Position numbers and translations under genes: made by a program. From positions 1 to 7,941 of the forward strand of contig JAEYRF010000003.1 in the NCBI GenBank assembly GCA_023409615.1: a stretch of DNA of 7,941 nucleotides, in the 5' to 3' direction. The notes under the pieces were generated by a model. It did not search any database. It was not told the DNA's origin and worked only from the letters and a program-made list of their open reading frames with translations. Positions 1-5,700 of the stretch are shown here, one piece after another. Source of the DNA: Bacillota bacterium. GTDB lineage: Bacteria > Bacillota > Clostridia > Acetivibrionales > DTU013. Within the stretch, counting starts at the first letter, position 1. Each line of letters begins with the position of its first letter.

Positions 1-36
1 TATTTCAGTTTTGTCGAATGTTATTCTGCAAAGTAA
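1..36 (+). CDS. Possible C-terminal tail of the intron-encoded reverse transcriptase/maturase (partial)
   Basis: Frame 1 is open from the window edge to a TAA at 34-36 and encodes only YFSFVECYSAK. The stop falls 14 nt before domain V, where the open reading frame of many compact bacterial group II introns ends. The aromatic-rich ending resembles the tails of such maturases as I remember them. Eleven codons prove nothing on their own, so the call rests on position. If it is right, the rest of the reverse transcriptase gene lies just left of the window. Confidence 0.35.
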   Translation, partial: YFSFVECYSAK

Positions 37-126
37 GTGTAAACTTTGGAAGCGCCGTATACCGAACGGTACGTACGGTGCTGTGGGAGGTCGGCTACTC
101 AATTAATGGGTAGCCTCCTACCCGAT
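1..126 (+). mobile_element. 3' end of a bacterial group II intron (domains V and VI)
   Basis: Domain V is readable at 51-82. It starts with the catalytic AGC triad (51-53), has a 9-bp lower stem (51-59 with 74-82, one G-T pair), a 2-nt CG bulge (72-73), a 4-bp upper stem (60-63 with 68-71) and a GAAC loop. Domain VI follows, with GGCTAC at 93-98 pairing GTAGCC at 110-115, and the sequence then runs to ACCCGAT. Group II introns end in AY, so I place the 3' splice site after the AT at 125-126. The short domain V and its closeness to a stop codon suggest a bacterial class such as C, but that is inference. The 5' part, including most of any reverse transcriptase, lies outside the window. The intron points toward the tRNA-Glu terminator copy, which starts only 11 bp after the proposed splice site. 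Confidence 0.8.
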
Positions 127-137
127 CTTTATTGATC

Positions 138-181
138 AAAAGGTACCACCTCAAACTATTCTTTGAGGCAGTACCTTTTTT
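138..181. terminator. Hairpin terminator, duplicate copy
   Basis: GGTAC (142-146) and CCTCAAA-type inner arms pair around a 6-nt loop, exactly as in the copy beside the intact tRNA. On the + strand the stem is followed by six T (176-181). On the - strand only four T remain, because the flank differs from the other copy. It could stop + strand transcription leaving the group II intron. Confidence 0.6.
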
Positions 182-202
182 GGTGACCCATAGGGGACTC
201 GA
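138..202. repeat. 65-bp exact direct repeat, copy 1 (terminator plus 3' fragment of tRNA-Glu)
   Basis: Positions 138-202 are identical to 338-402, base for base, at an offset of exactly 200. The unit holds a long hairpin (138-181) and, on the - strand, the last 22 nt of the neighbouring tRNA-Glu from TCGA of the T loop through CCA (181-202). Copy 1 carries no other part of a tRNA, so it is a tRNA remnant and not a functional gene. Duplication of a tRNA 3' end with its downstream flank is the usual layout of attachment sites of tRNA-targeting integrases, but no integrase is visible. A small tandem duplication is the alternative. Confidence 0.9.
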
Positions 203-320
203 CGCGCCGCCTCGCTGCGCTCTACGCTCGGATTATTAGCTCCCCGATTATCCTCGCGCACTCGCCGGAAAATACTATGTATTTTCCTGTTGGCTCGTGC
301 CCTCTCGGGTCCGAGTCCCC
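193..320. repeat. Small palindromic element bounded by 9-bp inverted repeats
   Basis: GGGGACTCG at 193-201 and CGAGTCCCC at 312-320 are perfect inverted repeats. CGAGTCCCC is also the T-arm 3' half of the adjacent tRNA-Glu. Between them the sequence is GC-rich and hairpin-rich. A 9-bp perfect stem with a TAT loop lies at 267-287 (GGAAAATAC/GTATTTTCC), and a 5-bp stem CTCGG/CCGAG lies at 304-315. No gene is visible. It fits a short non-autonomous repeat that uses the tRNA T-arm sequence as its end, or the eroded interior of an integrated element. Its copy number elsewhere cannot be seen from here. Confidence 0.55.
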
Positions 321-335
321 CTGATACTAAGACAT

Positions 336-381
336 AAAAAAGGTACCACCTCAAACTATTCTTTGAGGCAGTACCTTTTTT
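336..381 (-). terminator. Rho-independent terminator of tRNA-Glu (bidirectional shape)
   Basis: Directly after the encoded CCA of the tRNA, the - strand folds into a long stem. AAAAAGGTAC pairs with GTACCTTTTT, then after a 2x2 mismatch CCTCAAA pairs with TTTGAGG around the loop GAATAG, and six T follow. The A/T arms make it symmetrical, so it can also act on the + strand. Confidence 0.85.
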
Positions 382-402
382 GGTGACCCATAGGGGACTC
401 GA
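338..402. repeat. 65-bp exact direct repeat, copy 2 (within the intact tRNA locus)
   Basis: This is identical to 138-202. Here the unit joins the 5' part of the tRNA, so the tRNA is complete. The sequences diverge right after 402, inside the T loop, and before 338, at the end of the terminator. Confidence 0.9.
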
Positions 403-455
403 ACCCCTGTTTCCGCCGTGAGAGGGCGGTGTCTTAACCGCTTGACCAATGGGCC
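381..455 (-). tRNA. tRNA-Glu (anticodon CTC)
   Basis: The - strand starts GGCCCAT, which pairs with ATGGGTC (one G-T pair), followed by discriminator A and an encoded CCA. The anticodon stem is CCGCC/GGCGG with loop CTCTCAC, giving anticodon CTC, which reads GAG. The T arm is GGGG-TTCGAGT-CCCC. The D arm (GTCAAGCGGTTAAGAC) is typical of bacterial tRNA-Glu. The total is 75 nt. A strong promoter lies immediately upstream and a terminator immediately downstream, so it is probably transcribed alone. The identity follows from the anticodon and the Glu-like arms. Confidence 0.95.
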
Positions 456-470
456 GTTTCTGCAAGAGTT

Positions 471-499
471 ATTATAACACGAGCGGCCGACCATTTCAA
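471..499 (-). promoter_or_regulatory. Sigma-A-type promoter of tRNA-Glu
   Basis: On the - strand there is a -35 TTGAAA (494-499), a 17-bp spacer and a perfect -10 TATAAT (471-476). Transcription would start near 464, leaving a leader of about 8-9 nt for RNase P to remove. Confidence 0.85.
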
Positions 500-522
500 T
501 AGTTAATTCTGTATTCTGCAAA

Positions 523-619
523 TGGCTGGTTTGGGGCTAGATTGTGGCCAGTTTGCGAAAAAGATCGCCGTCCAAAAGCCAGCCAAGCGCTGTTACAAGG
601 GAGCTGGACCAGTGTAACA
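523..619. other. Structured intergenic stretch, two hairpins, no gene seen
   Basis: Between the tRNA promoter and the next promoter (500-759) no convincing reading frame exists. TGGCTGG-TTTGG (523-534) pairs with CCAAA-AG-CCAGCCA (572-585), a 12-bp stem with a 2-nt bulge. A second structure follows: TGTTACA (591-597) with TGTAACA (613-619), enclosing CTGG/CCAG (604-612). Neither has a T-tract. It may be an unrecognised structured RNA, a repeat, or a decayed element. Positions 620-756 show nothing I can assign. Confidence 0.4.
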
Positions 620-759
620 CCACATCCAAACAAAATGTATGCGGCTGCAACATCCTGAGATAAATAAAACTCACGATTATCCGGCCACTCATGAGCATGG
701 CTTCCGAGCCAAACAGGGTTTGAGCATCAATAGATATTCACTTCTGTCAAACAGTTATG

Positions 760-788
760 TTTACTCCTCCGGCTTATCGCTTTATAAT
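760..788 (+). promoter_or_regulatory. Probable sigma-A promoter of the J-like/TPR gene and rsuA
   Basis: TTTACT (760-765, four of six matches to the -35 consensus), a 17-bp spacer and a perfect TATAAT (783-788). The start near 795 gives a leader of about 135 nt before the ATG at 931. It also argues against translation from the ATG at 757, which would lie upstream of the transcript. Confidence 0.6.
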
Positions 789-930
789 AGGAAAGGAATC
801 CGTAAGGGCCAAAAAGTTTCAAGAAGGAATTCTAGATGAAGGCTATCTGATACAAACTGTTTGTGATAAAATAGCATTTGTGTGGGAGAGAATAAGTATC
901 TCATTTAATGAAAAGGATTGGGTTTACTTC

Positions 931-2229
931 ATGAGAGATTTTTTTGATATATTGCAGGTTCCGGGGGACGCATCAGATCAGGCGATCAAACAGGCATATA
1001 ACCGTATGAAGAGGAAATTTCCGGCTAAACAGTATCCGGAAAGAAGCAGAGATATTGAAGAGGCTTACCAGACGCTCTGTGATCCGGTTTCAAAAACTGC
1101 ATGTCTTGAGTTTCACCATATGGGATCTGCATCAAAGATAGCTTATTATGATGCACAACAATCAATTATTGACAATAGGGCAAGCGATGCTGCGAAGATG
1201 CTTGAAAAGGTACTTGACGAAGAACAGCATAAGGATCATCTCTATTATCTTCTTGGAATCGCGTATATGAATGATGAGAAACCGCGGAAGGCTGTTAAAG
1301 CTTTTGAGCAGGTTGTCGGGAAATATCCTGATGACATTTATCTGAAAATATATTTTTCGAAGGCCTGTTTGAATGCGAAACAGTATAGAAAGGCTGTCGA
1401 AAGTGCAAAATTTGGTTATGAATTAGGAAAGGACAATTTTCTTGCGGTATACTGCCTGGTTGAGGGATACATCCAGACAAAAAAATATGATGAAGCTGTG
1501 ATTGTCTTGATGGAAGCTTTGGAGAATTTAAAATTTCAAGAACGTCGATATAACATTTGCGCAAAGTTGTCTTACATTTTGTTTCTGAGTAAACGCTTTG
1601 AGGAGAGCCTGCGTTATATGGAAGTGCTCATAGATCAGTATACGGATGAAAGTGAGATACTGGAATCAGGCGCAATGTTTCTGGAGATTCTGGATTTTTA
1701 TATCGACTCGCAAATGTATATTGAGGCCAGCAGGTGTGCCGGAATTATTTTGAAGCTGTTGCCCGAACGGAGCGATATTGCTGATTTGAAAAGCAATATT
1801 GAGTCAATTTTAAGGCTGGAGCCGGAATATAGCAAATTTGATGAGGATGACTTTATACCTGATGCTTTGAAGGCCTTGATAGCAAATGAAATTTTTCCAG
1901 ATGCTTCTATGGATATGAATCCCGAGCATATAAAGGCATATGCGGTACTGACGGAATATCAGATATTGAATGATTTCAGCAGCTATCTTATGGCTGTACG
2001 GTATATGGAGAATAAGTATCCCAATCTGTATGAGCTGAAGAAGGATTTTTTGAGTTCGATTCAGGTCGCGAAAGAGAGGAAGAAGCTTATAAATAAGAGT
2101 AAGGCTCTATTTTATCAATATCAGAGTGTGATCGAGGATATGATGGAAGAATGGAGCGACGAGTATGATGAAGACGAGTACGATGAAGACGGGTATGATG
2201 ACGAGAGCGGAGACGATGACGAGGACTAA
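931..2229 (+). CDS. J-like domain and TPR protein with acidic C-terminal tail (HPD motif absent)
   Basis: This is a 432-aa protein of unknown exact role. Residues 1-66 read like a J domain: FFDILQVPGDASDQAIKQAY at the start and IEEAYQTLCDP for helix III. Where active J proteins have HPD, this one has Pro31-Ala32-Lys33, so it is unlikely to stimulate a DnaK ATPase. Residues about 72-240 are TPR-type helix pairs (for example YYLLGIAYMNDEKPRKAVKAFEQ at 105-127), and further helices run to about 405. The last 23 residues are almost all Asp and Glu. No signal peptide or membrane segment is seen, so it is probably a cytoplasmic scaffold or adaptor. I chose ATG 931 because the J fold begins there. 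AAGGA lies 13 nt upstream, which is a long spacing. The frame is open back to an ATG at 757, but that part has no ribosome site and precedes the promoter. rsuA follows after 37 nt, probably in the same transcript. Confidence 0.85.
   Translation: MRDFFDILQVPGDASDQAIKQAYNRMKRKFPAKQYPERSRDIEEAYQTLCDPVSKTACLEFHHMGSASKIAYYDAQQSIIDNRASDAAKMLEKVLDEEQHKDHLYYLLGIAYMNDEKPRKAVKAFEQVVGKYPDDIYLKIYFSKACLNAKQYRKAVESAKFGYELGKDNFLAVYCLVEGYIQTKKYDEAVIVLMEALENLKFQERRYNICAKLSYILFLSKRFEESLRYMEVLIDQYTDESEILESGAMFLEILDFYIDSQMYIEASRCAGIILKLLPERSDIADLKSNIESILRLEPEYSKFDEDDFIPDALKALIANEIFPDASMDMNPEHIKAYAVLTEYQILNDFSSYLMAVRYMENKYPNLYELKKDFLSSIQVAKERKKLINKSKALFYQYQSVIEDMMEEWSDEYDEDEYDEDGYDDESGDDDED
2158..2202 (+). repeat. 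Three 15-bp tandem repeats coding the acidic tail
   Basis: Three units of five codons encode DEYDE, DEYDE and DGYDD (units at 2158-2172, 2173-2187, 2188-2202). The first two units differ only at a Tyr wobble base. This suggests the tail grew by slippage and may vary in length between strains. Confidence 0.75.
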
Positions 2230-2266
2230 GAGGAACTGAGTAGTTGGAGGAGGCTAGACTAATTAT

Positions 2267-2998
2267 ATGCGCCTGGACAAGGTCCTGTCGAATTCCGGAT
2301 TCGGCAGCAGAAGCGAAATCAGAAGGCTTGCAAAAGAGGGCCTGATCAAAGTAGATGGCAGTACAGTATACGAGACTTCTATGCATGTTGACCCTGAAAA
2401 TAGCAATATTGAAATAAGGGGGACGCTTCTCAACTATAGACGGTTTATTTATGTAATGATGAACAAACCGGCCGGTGTCATATCAGCCACATCTGACAAC
2501 AAGCTTAGAACGGCCATTGATCTGTTGCCGGAAGAATTTTCATGTTTTGATTTATTCCCTGCGGGCAGACTGGATATCGACACAGAGGGAATGCTTCTGT
2601 TGACCAACGATGGGCAGATGGCCCATGATCTTCTTTCACCTAAAAAACATGTGGATAAAAGATATTTTGCTATAATCGTTGGAGTTGTCACTGATAATGA
2701 TATTAAAAGATTCAAGGAAGGTGTCGATCTGGATGACGGTTATAGAACTATGCCTGCAGAGCTGGAAATCATAAAATCAGGTCCACGATCGGAGATAGAA
2801 TTGGTTCTTCATGAGGGAAAATTTCATCAGGTAAAAAGAATGTTTGAGGCTGTTGGTAAAAAAGTCAATTATCTTAAAAGGATTCAGATGGGCGGGCTAA
2901 AGCTTGATAATGCTTTGGAACCCGGAGAGTGCAGGGAATTGTCCACTGATGAGGTTGTGTTACTGAAGGGGGACACTTCTCAACTTTATCGCAAATAG
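2267..2998 (+). CDS. rsuA: 16S rRNA pseudouridine synthase, RsuA family
   Basis: This 243-aa protein converts a specific uridine in rRNA to pseudouridine. In the RsuA branch that is U516 of 16S rRNA (E. coli numbering). Residues 1-50 are the S4 RNA-binding domain (MRLDKVLSNSGFGSRSEIRR). The catalytic motif is AGRLDIDTEG at 99-108 with Asp103 as the catalytic aspartate. The C-terminal block EGKFHQVKRMFEAVGKKV (183-200) and the ending GGLKLD...LEPGECRELSTDE are typical of RsuA rather than RluB, though paralogues are hard to separate by eye. The length is normal. ATG 2267 is the first start after an in-frame TAG (2255-2257). GGAGGAGG (2246-2253) lies 13 nt before it, a long spacing. The last residues (about GDTSQLYRK) are encoded by one arm of a REP-like palindrome, so the natural C-terminus has been replaced or extended. 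A second arm copy codes GTLLNY near residues 52-57. Confidence 0.93.
   Translation: MRLDKVLSNSGFGSRSEIRRLAKEGLIKVDGSTVYETSMHVDPENSNIEIRGTLLNYRRFIYVMMNKPAGVISATSDNKLRTAIDLLPEEFSCFDLFPAGRLDIDTEGMLLLTNDGQMAHDLLSPKKHVDKRYFAIIVGVVTDNDIKRFKEGVDLDDGYRTMPAELEIIKSGPRSEIELVLHEGKFHQVKRMFEAVGKKVNYLKRIQMGGLKLDNALEPGECRELSTDEVVLLKGDTSQLYRK
2416..2438 (+). repeat. REP-like repeat arm inside rsuA
   Basis: This 23-bp stretch matches 2966-2988 at 21 of 23 positions in direct orientation. Its 17 bp at 2419-2435 are a perfect inverted match to the right arm of the palindrome. It is read as part of rsuA in a region where the family has an ordinary loop, so it may be a fortunate in-frame insertion or a conversion footprint. 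Confidence 0.7.
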
Positions 2999-3040
2999 TG
3001 GCTAAAGGTAGTCAATTTGCTAAAGTTGAGAAGCGTCCCC
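2966..3040. repeat. REP-like long palindrome between convergent genes
   Basis: Positions 2969-2988 pair with 3021-3040 (20 bp, one A-C mismatch at 2975/3034). After a 2-nt bulge (TC, 2989-2990) the stem continues with GCAAAT (2991-2996) and ATTTGC (3015-3020). The loop is 18 nt. Neither strand has a T-tract after the stem, so it is not a classical intrinsic terminator, although a 26-bp stem could still slow or protect both converging transcripts. The conserved end, GCGTCCCC on one strand, resembles REP-type palindromes associated with Y1 (RAYT) transposases in Bacillota, by memory only. No such transposase is in the window. Confidence 0.8.
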
Positions 3041-3976
3041 TCAATTTATGCGGTCCAGGGCGAACTGTAATATGTCATCGCTGGTATACTCAATATCAGG
3101 AGCTATACCGTTTCCTTGGATATTGATTCCATTGGGGGTGTACCATTTCAGAATTGTGGCTTTTACAGCATAGCCCCTCTTCAGGTCCAGAGTATATTGA
3201 CCAATGCCCTTGCCAAAGGTTGTTGTTCCTATCAGCTCAACATTATCCAAATTGTCCTTCAAAGCGGCAATCATATTTTCAGATGAACTGGCGGAATTCT
3301 TATTTTGCAGGATAATAATTTTGTCATATTTCAGCGGTTGTTCTTTCTTTGAACGGTAAATAATATCCAACCATCGGAAATGATCCGTTGCAACAACTGA
3401 TTTTTTAGGCAGGAACATACTTGAGATGTTTACCATAACGTCAATGTCGCCGCCACGGTTGTCCTGCAGGTCAATAATGATGTTTGGTCTGCTCTTAAGC
3501 TGTGATAGGTTATCATCCATAAATTTATTCGTGTATTTCGAGAAATTAGTCAGTCTTAAATAAATGGTACTATCATTCAAAATTTCTATTTCGGTCAGAT
3601 CAGCCTCAACTTTTTCCATCTGTTTCGATTCTTGCAGACCAGTCGGAGTATAAAGGTAAGTATATCTGTCTCCCTTCTCCTGGCGAATCCTGTTTGTGGT
3701 CACAGCGATAACAAGATTGTCAAAATTGGCAAAATATCTGCCGTTAACATCTGTAGCCAGTTCCTTTTTATATATCTCATCCAGCGTTTCTGTATAGATA
3801 TAGCTGCTTGTGATGAAATGCTTGAAAGCAAGATAGTCAAAATTAAGATACAGATAAAATGCCGTAAGGGCAATAAAGGTTACTAATATTCCCAATACGG
3901 CATGGTATCTTTTTTTGTATCGTTTTAGCAAATCTTCAGCATTAAGTTCCTTGTTGATGTGTCTTTTTATCCTCAT
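3041..3976 (-). CDS. Membrane-anchored S41 (CtpA-like) serine protease without a PDZ domain
   Basis: This is a 311-aa protein. A short basic N-terminus (to about residue 25) is followed by one membrane segment (about 26-45), so the protease domain should face outside the membrane. The S41 core is visible. DLQDNRGGD (169-177) is the family's D-L-R-x-N-x-G-G element. NSASSSE (227-233) carries the likely nucleophile Ser230, and TTFGKG (252-257) holds the likely general base Lys256, 26 residues on (25 in E. coli Prc). The final beta elements WYTPNG and GIAPDIEY also fit. Typical CtpA proteins have a PDZ domain between the N-terminal helices and the core; here the chain passes directly from about residue 125 into the core, so substrate capture may differ. 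It overlaps the acyl-CoA synthetase gene by ATGA (3973-3976) with no strong ribosome site of its own, which implies translational coupling. Its stop codon directly abuts the REP-like palindrome. Confidence 0.85.
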   Translation of the reverse strand: MRIKRHINKELNAEDLLKRYKKRYHAVLGILVTFIALTAFYLYLNFDYLAFKHFITSSYIYTETLDEIYKKELATDVNGRYFANFDNLVIAVTTNRIRQEKGDRYTYLYTPTGLQESKQMEKVEADLTEIEILNDSTIYLRLTNFSKYTNKFMDDNLSQLKSRPNIIIDLQDNRGGDIDVMVNISSMFLPKKSVVATDHFRWLDIIYRSKKEQPLKYDKIIILQNKNSASSSENMIAALKDNLDNVELIGTTTFGKGIGQYTLDLKRGYAVKATILKWYTPNGINIQGNGIAPDIEYTSDDILQFALDRIN

Positions 3977-5694
3977 TTATTATTTTCCACATACCTCTTT
4001 ATTTTCTTTGTTGTCGTTTTTGCAAATTCATCTTCTCGCAGGTCGAAGTCCTTAACATACTTATATATGACAAGGCTCTTGTTTACTTCCTTCACCACTT
4101 TACGAATGAGCTCATAAACTTCCTCTGAGGTTGGCTGATGATCTCCGAATTCGGCCTGAATCGCTTCCTGTTCGGGAACAATGGTAGCAGATACGACGAT
4201 ATCTCCGTATACAGGATCATCCTTGCCAAACACGATACACTCCTTAATGAAAGGGCTCTTTGCCAACAACGTTTCGATCTCTTCAGGATATATATTCTTT
4301 CCATTTTTAGTTACAATAACATTCTTTTTTCTGCCGGTGATATATATGAATTGAGCACTGTCAATATAGCCAAGATCTCCGGTAAAAAACCAACCGTCCT
4401 TCAAAACCTTATTAGTGTTCTCAGGGTCTTCGTAATATCCCATCATGACACTTGGACCTTTTACGCATATTTCGCCAATACCATCCGCACCGGGTTGGTC
4501 AATTTTTATCTCAAGGCCCGGAAGCGGCAGCCCTGCGGCATCATCCTTATAGTCTACATCACGGTTTAATGCTACGATAGGACTGCATTCGGTAAGACCA
4601 TAGCCCTGTATGAAGAGAATGCCAAAGCTCCGGAATCCCTTTGATACTTCAGGGTCTATACCTGCTGCTCCGCTTATGAGAAGTCTCATGTTGCCGCCAA
4701 GGTTATTATGTATCGGAGCAAATAGTTTTCTGGAGATGTCGATCCCTAGTTTTTTAAGAAAATTGCTAAGTTTAACGCCGAATTTCAATTTTTTCAGCAA
4801 CTTAGGATCCTTTGCAGCCTGGTCCCAGATCCTTTTGTATATAGCCTCATGTATCAGTGGAACAGCAAGCATGACAGTCGCTTTTGTTTCCTGAAGGTTT
4901 TTTGGAATATGCCTTAAACCCTCGCAAAATGCAACGGCGGCGCCTCGATAAAAAGGGCAGAGGAAGCCACAGGTATTTTCGTAGGTGTGGTGGAGAGGCA
5001 GCACTGATAAGAAAATATCTGATGGAACGATATTTGTCATTGAACTCATCGCCATCAGGTTCTCTGCAATGTTTCTGTGACAGAGCATGACAGCCTTTGA
5101 TTTATCAGTGGTTGCGGAGGTGAACAGCAGAATATTCATTGCTTCAGCATCAATTTCAGTATTGATGAAATCCATGCATCCTTCCTCAACCTTTTTCAGA
5201 CCCTTGTCCACAAGTGACTTAAGCGTAATAAAGCCATTTTCGTTCTCGCCTTCACCATCAATATCGATATAATATTTAATAAAATCAAGATGCTTTGATA
5301 TGTTTGCGATGTGACTTCTAAGATTACCTGAAAATATAACTGCATCAGCCTTTGAACGGATCAGAAGGTTTTCTATTTCGTTTTCAGGAAGCTCCTTGTC
5401 CAACGGAACCACGATGCCGGTGCCATTTATAACTGCCATATACGAGAGTACCCAATCGTAACGGTTCTCACTTATTATGGCAATTCTTCCACCCTTTAGT
5501 CCTAAATCAATTAAAGCGGTACCCAAAGCATCGACTTCTGTCTTAAACTGTTTAAAAGTAATGGGTTCAAATTTATCGCCGCCTTTACGTTTTTGCAGAA
5601 AAGCTGTTCTGTCGCTATAAAGTTCGGTACTTGAGACAAGGACTTCCTTTATGGATTTGACCTTCCGTACTTCATACAATGGAATATTTTTCAT
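3973..5694 (-). CDS. AMP-forming long-chain acyl-CoA synthetase (ANL superfamily)
   Basis: The gene encodes 573 aa from ATG 5694. The enzyme activates a carboxylic acid, probably a fatty acid, with ATP to an acyl adenylate and then forms the CoA thioester. Counting from that ATG, the phosphate loop is TSATTDKSK (192-200), the adenine/Mg motif GYGLTE (364-369), the ribose-binding TGDLG (438-442), the hinge TGRKKN (453-458) and the A8 motif NGKNIYPEEIE (464-474). TTKKIKR near the end (561-567) holds the A10 catalytic lysine, probably Lys564. The phosphate loop is unusual: all three usual glycines of TSGTTGxPKG are Ala or Asp and the proline is Ser. The A8-A10 residues are intact, so I expect an active enzyme, but its substrate is open. 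A GTG at 5703 is also in frame but lies inside the Shine-Dalgarno sequence. The S41 protease gene follows with an ATGA overlap. Confidence 0.9.
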   Translation of the reverse strand: MKNIPLYEVRKVKSIKEVLVSSTELYSDRTAFLQKRKGGDKFEPITFKQFKTEVDALGTALIDLGLKGGRIAIISENRYDWVLSYMAVINGTGIVVPLDKELPENEIENLLIRSKADAVIFSGNLRSHIANISKHLDFIKYYIDIDGEGENENGFITLKSLVDKGLKKVEEGCMDFINTEIDAEAMNILLFTSATTDKSKAVMLCHRNIAENLMAMSSMTNIVPSDIFLSVLPLHHTYENTCGFLCPFYRGAAVAFCEGLRHIPKNLQETKATVMLAVPLIHEAIYKRIWDQAAKDPKLLKKLKFGVKLSNFLKKLGIDISRKLFAPIHNNLGGNMRLLISGAAGIDPEVSKGFRSFGILFIQGYGLTECSPIVALNRDVDYKDDAAGLPLPGLEIKIDQPGADGIGEICVKGPSVMMGYYEDPENTNKVLKDGWFFTGDLGYIDSAQFIYITGRKKNVIVTKNGKNIYPEEIETLLAKSPFIKECIVFGKDDPVYGDIVVSATIVPEQEAIQAEFGDHQPTSEEVYELIRKVVKEVNKSLVIYKYVKDFDLREDEFAKTTTKKIKRYVENNK

Positions 5695-5700
5695 AGTAGG

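Noticed and set aside
138..181. The terminator copy as the insertion target of the group II intron
   Set aside because: It is in the 3' exon and its + strand T-tract lies on the far side, opposite to the class C target rule.
151..465. A 104-codon open frame on the - strand
   Set aside because: It runs straight through the tRNA-Glu gene, its terminator and the palindromic repeat, and the protein has no family resemblance beyond such tRNA-derived translations.
22..522. 11-bp direct repeat TATTCTGCAAA at 22-32 and 512-522 as target-site duplication flanking the tRNA region
   Set aside because: Several 11-bp matches are expected by chance in 8 kb, and one copy lies inside the group II intron.
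836..850. Five-codon minicistron (ATG AAG GCT ATC TGA) with a good AAGGA site in the leader of the J-like gene
   Set aside because: It is too short to support as a gene. It could be a small leader peptide, but nothing ties it to regulation.
757..930. N-terminal extension of the J-like protein by 58 residues from ATG 757
   Set aside because: There is no ribosome site, it starts upstream of the predicted transcription start, and the J fold begins exactly at the ATG at 931.
2969..3040. The palindrome as a plain Rho-independent terminator
   Set aside because: No T-tract follows the stem on either strand, and a repeat arm of the same sequence occurs inside rsuA.
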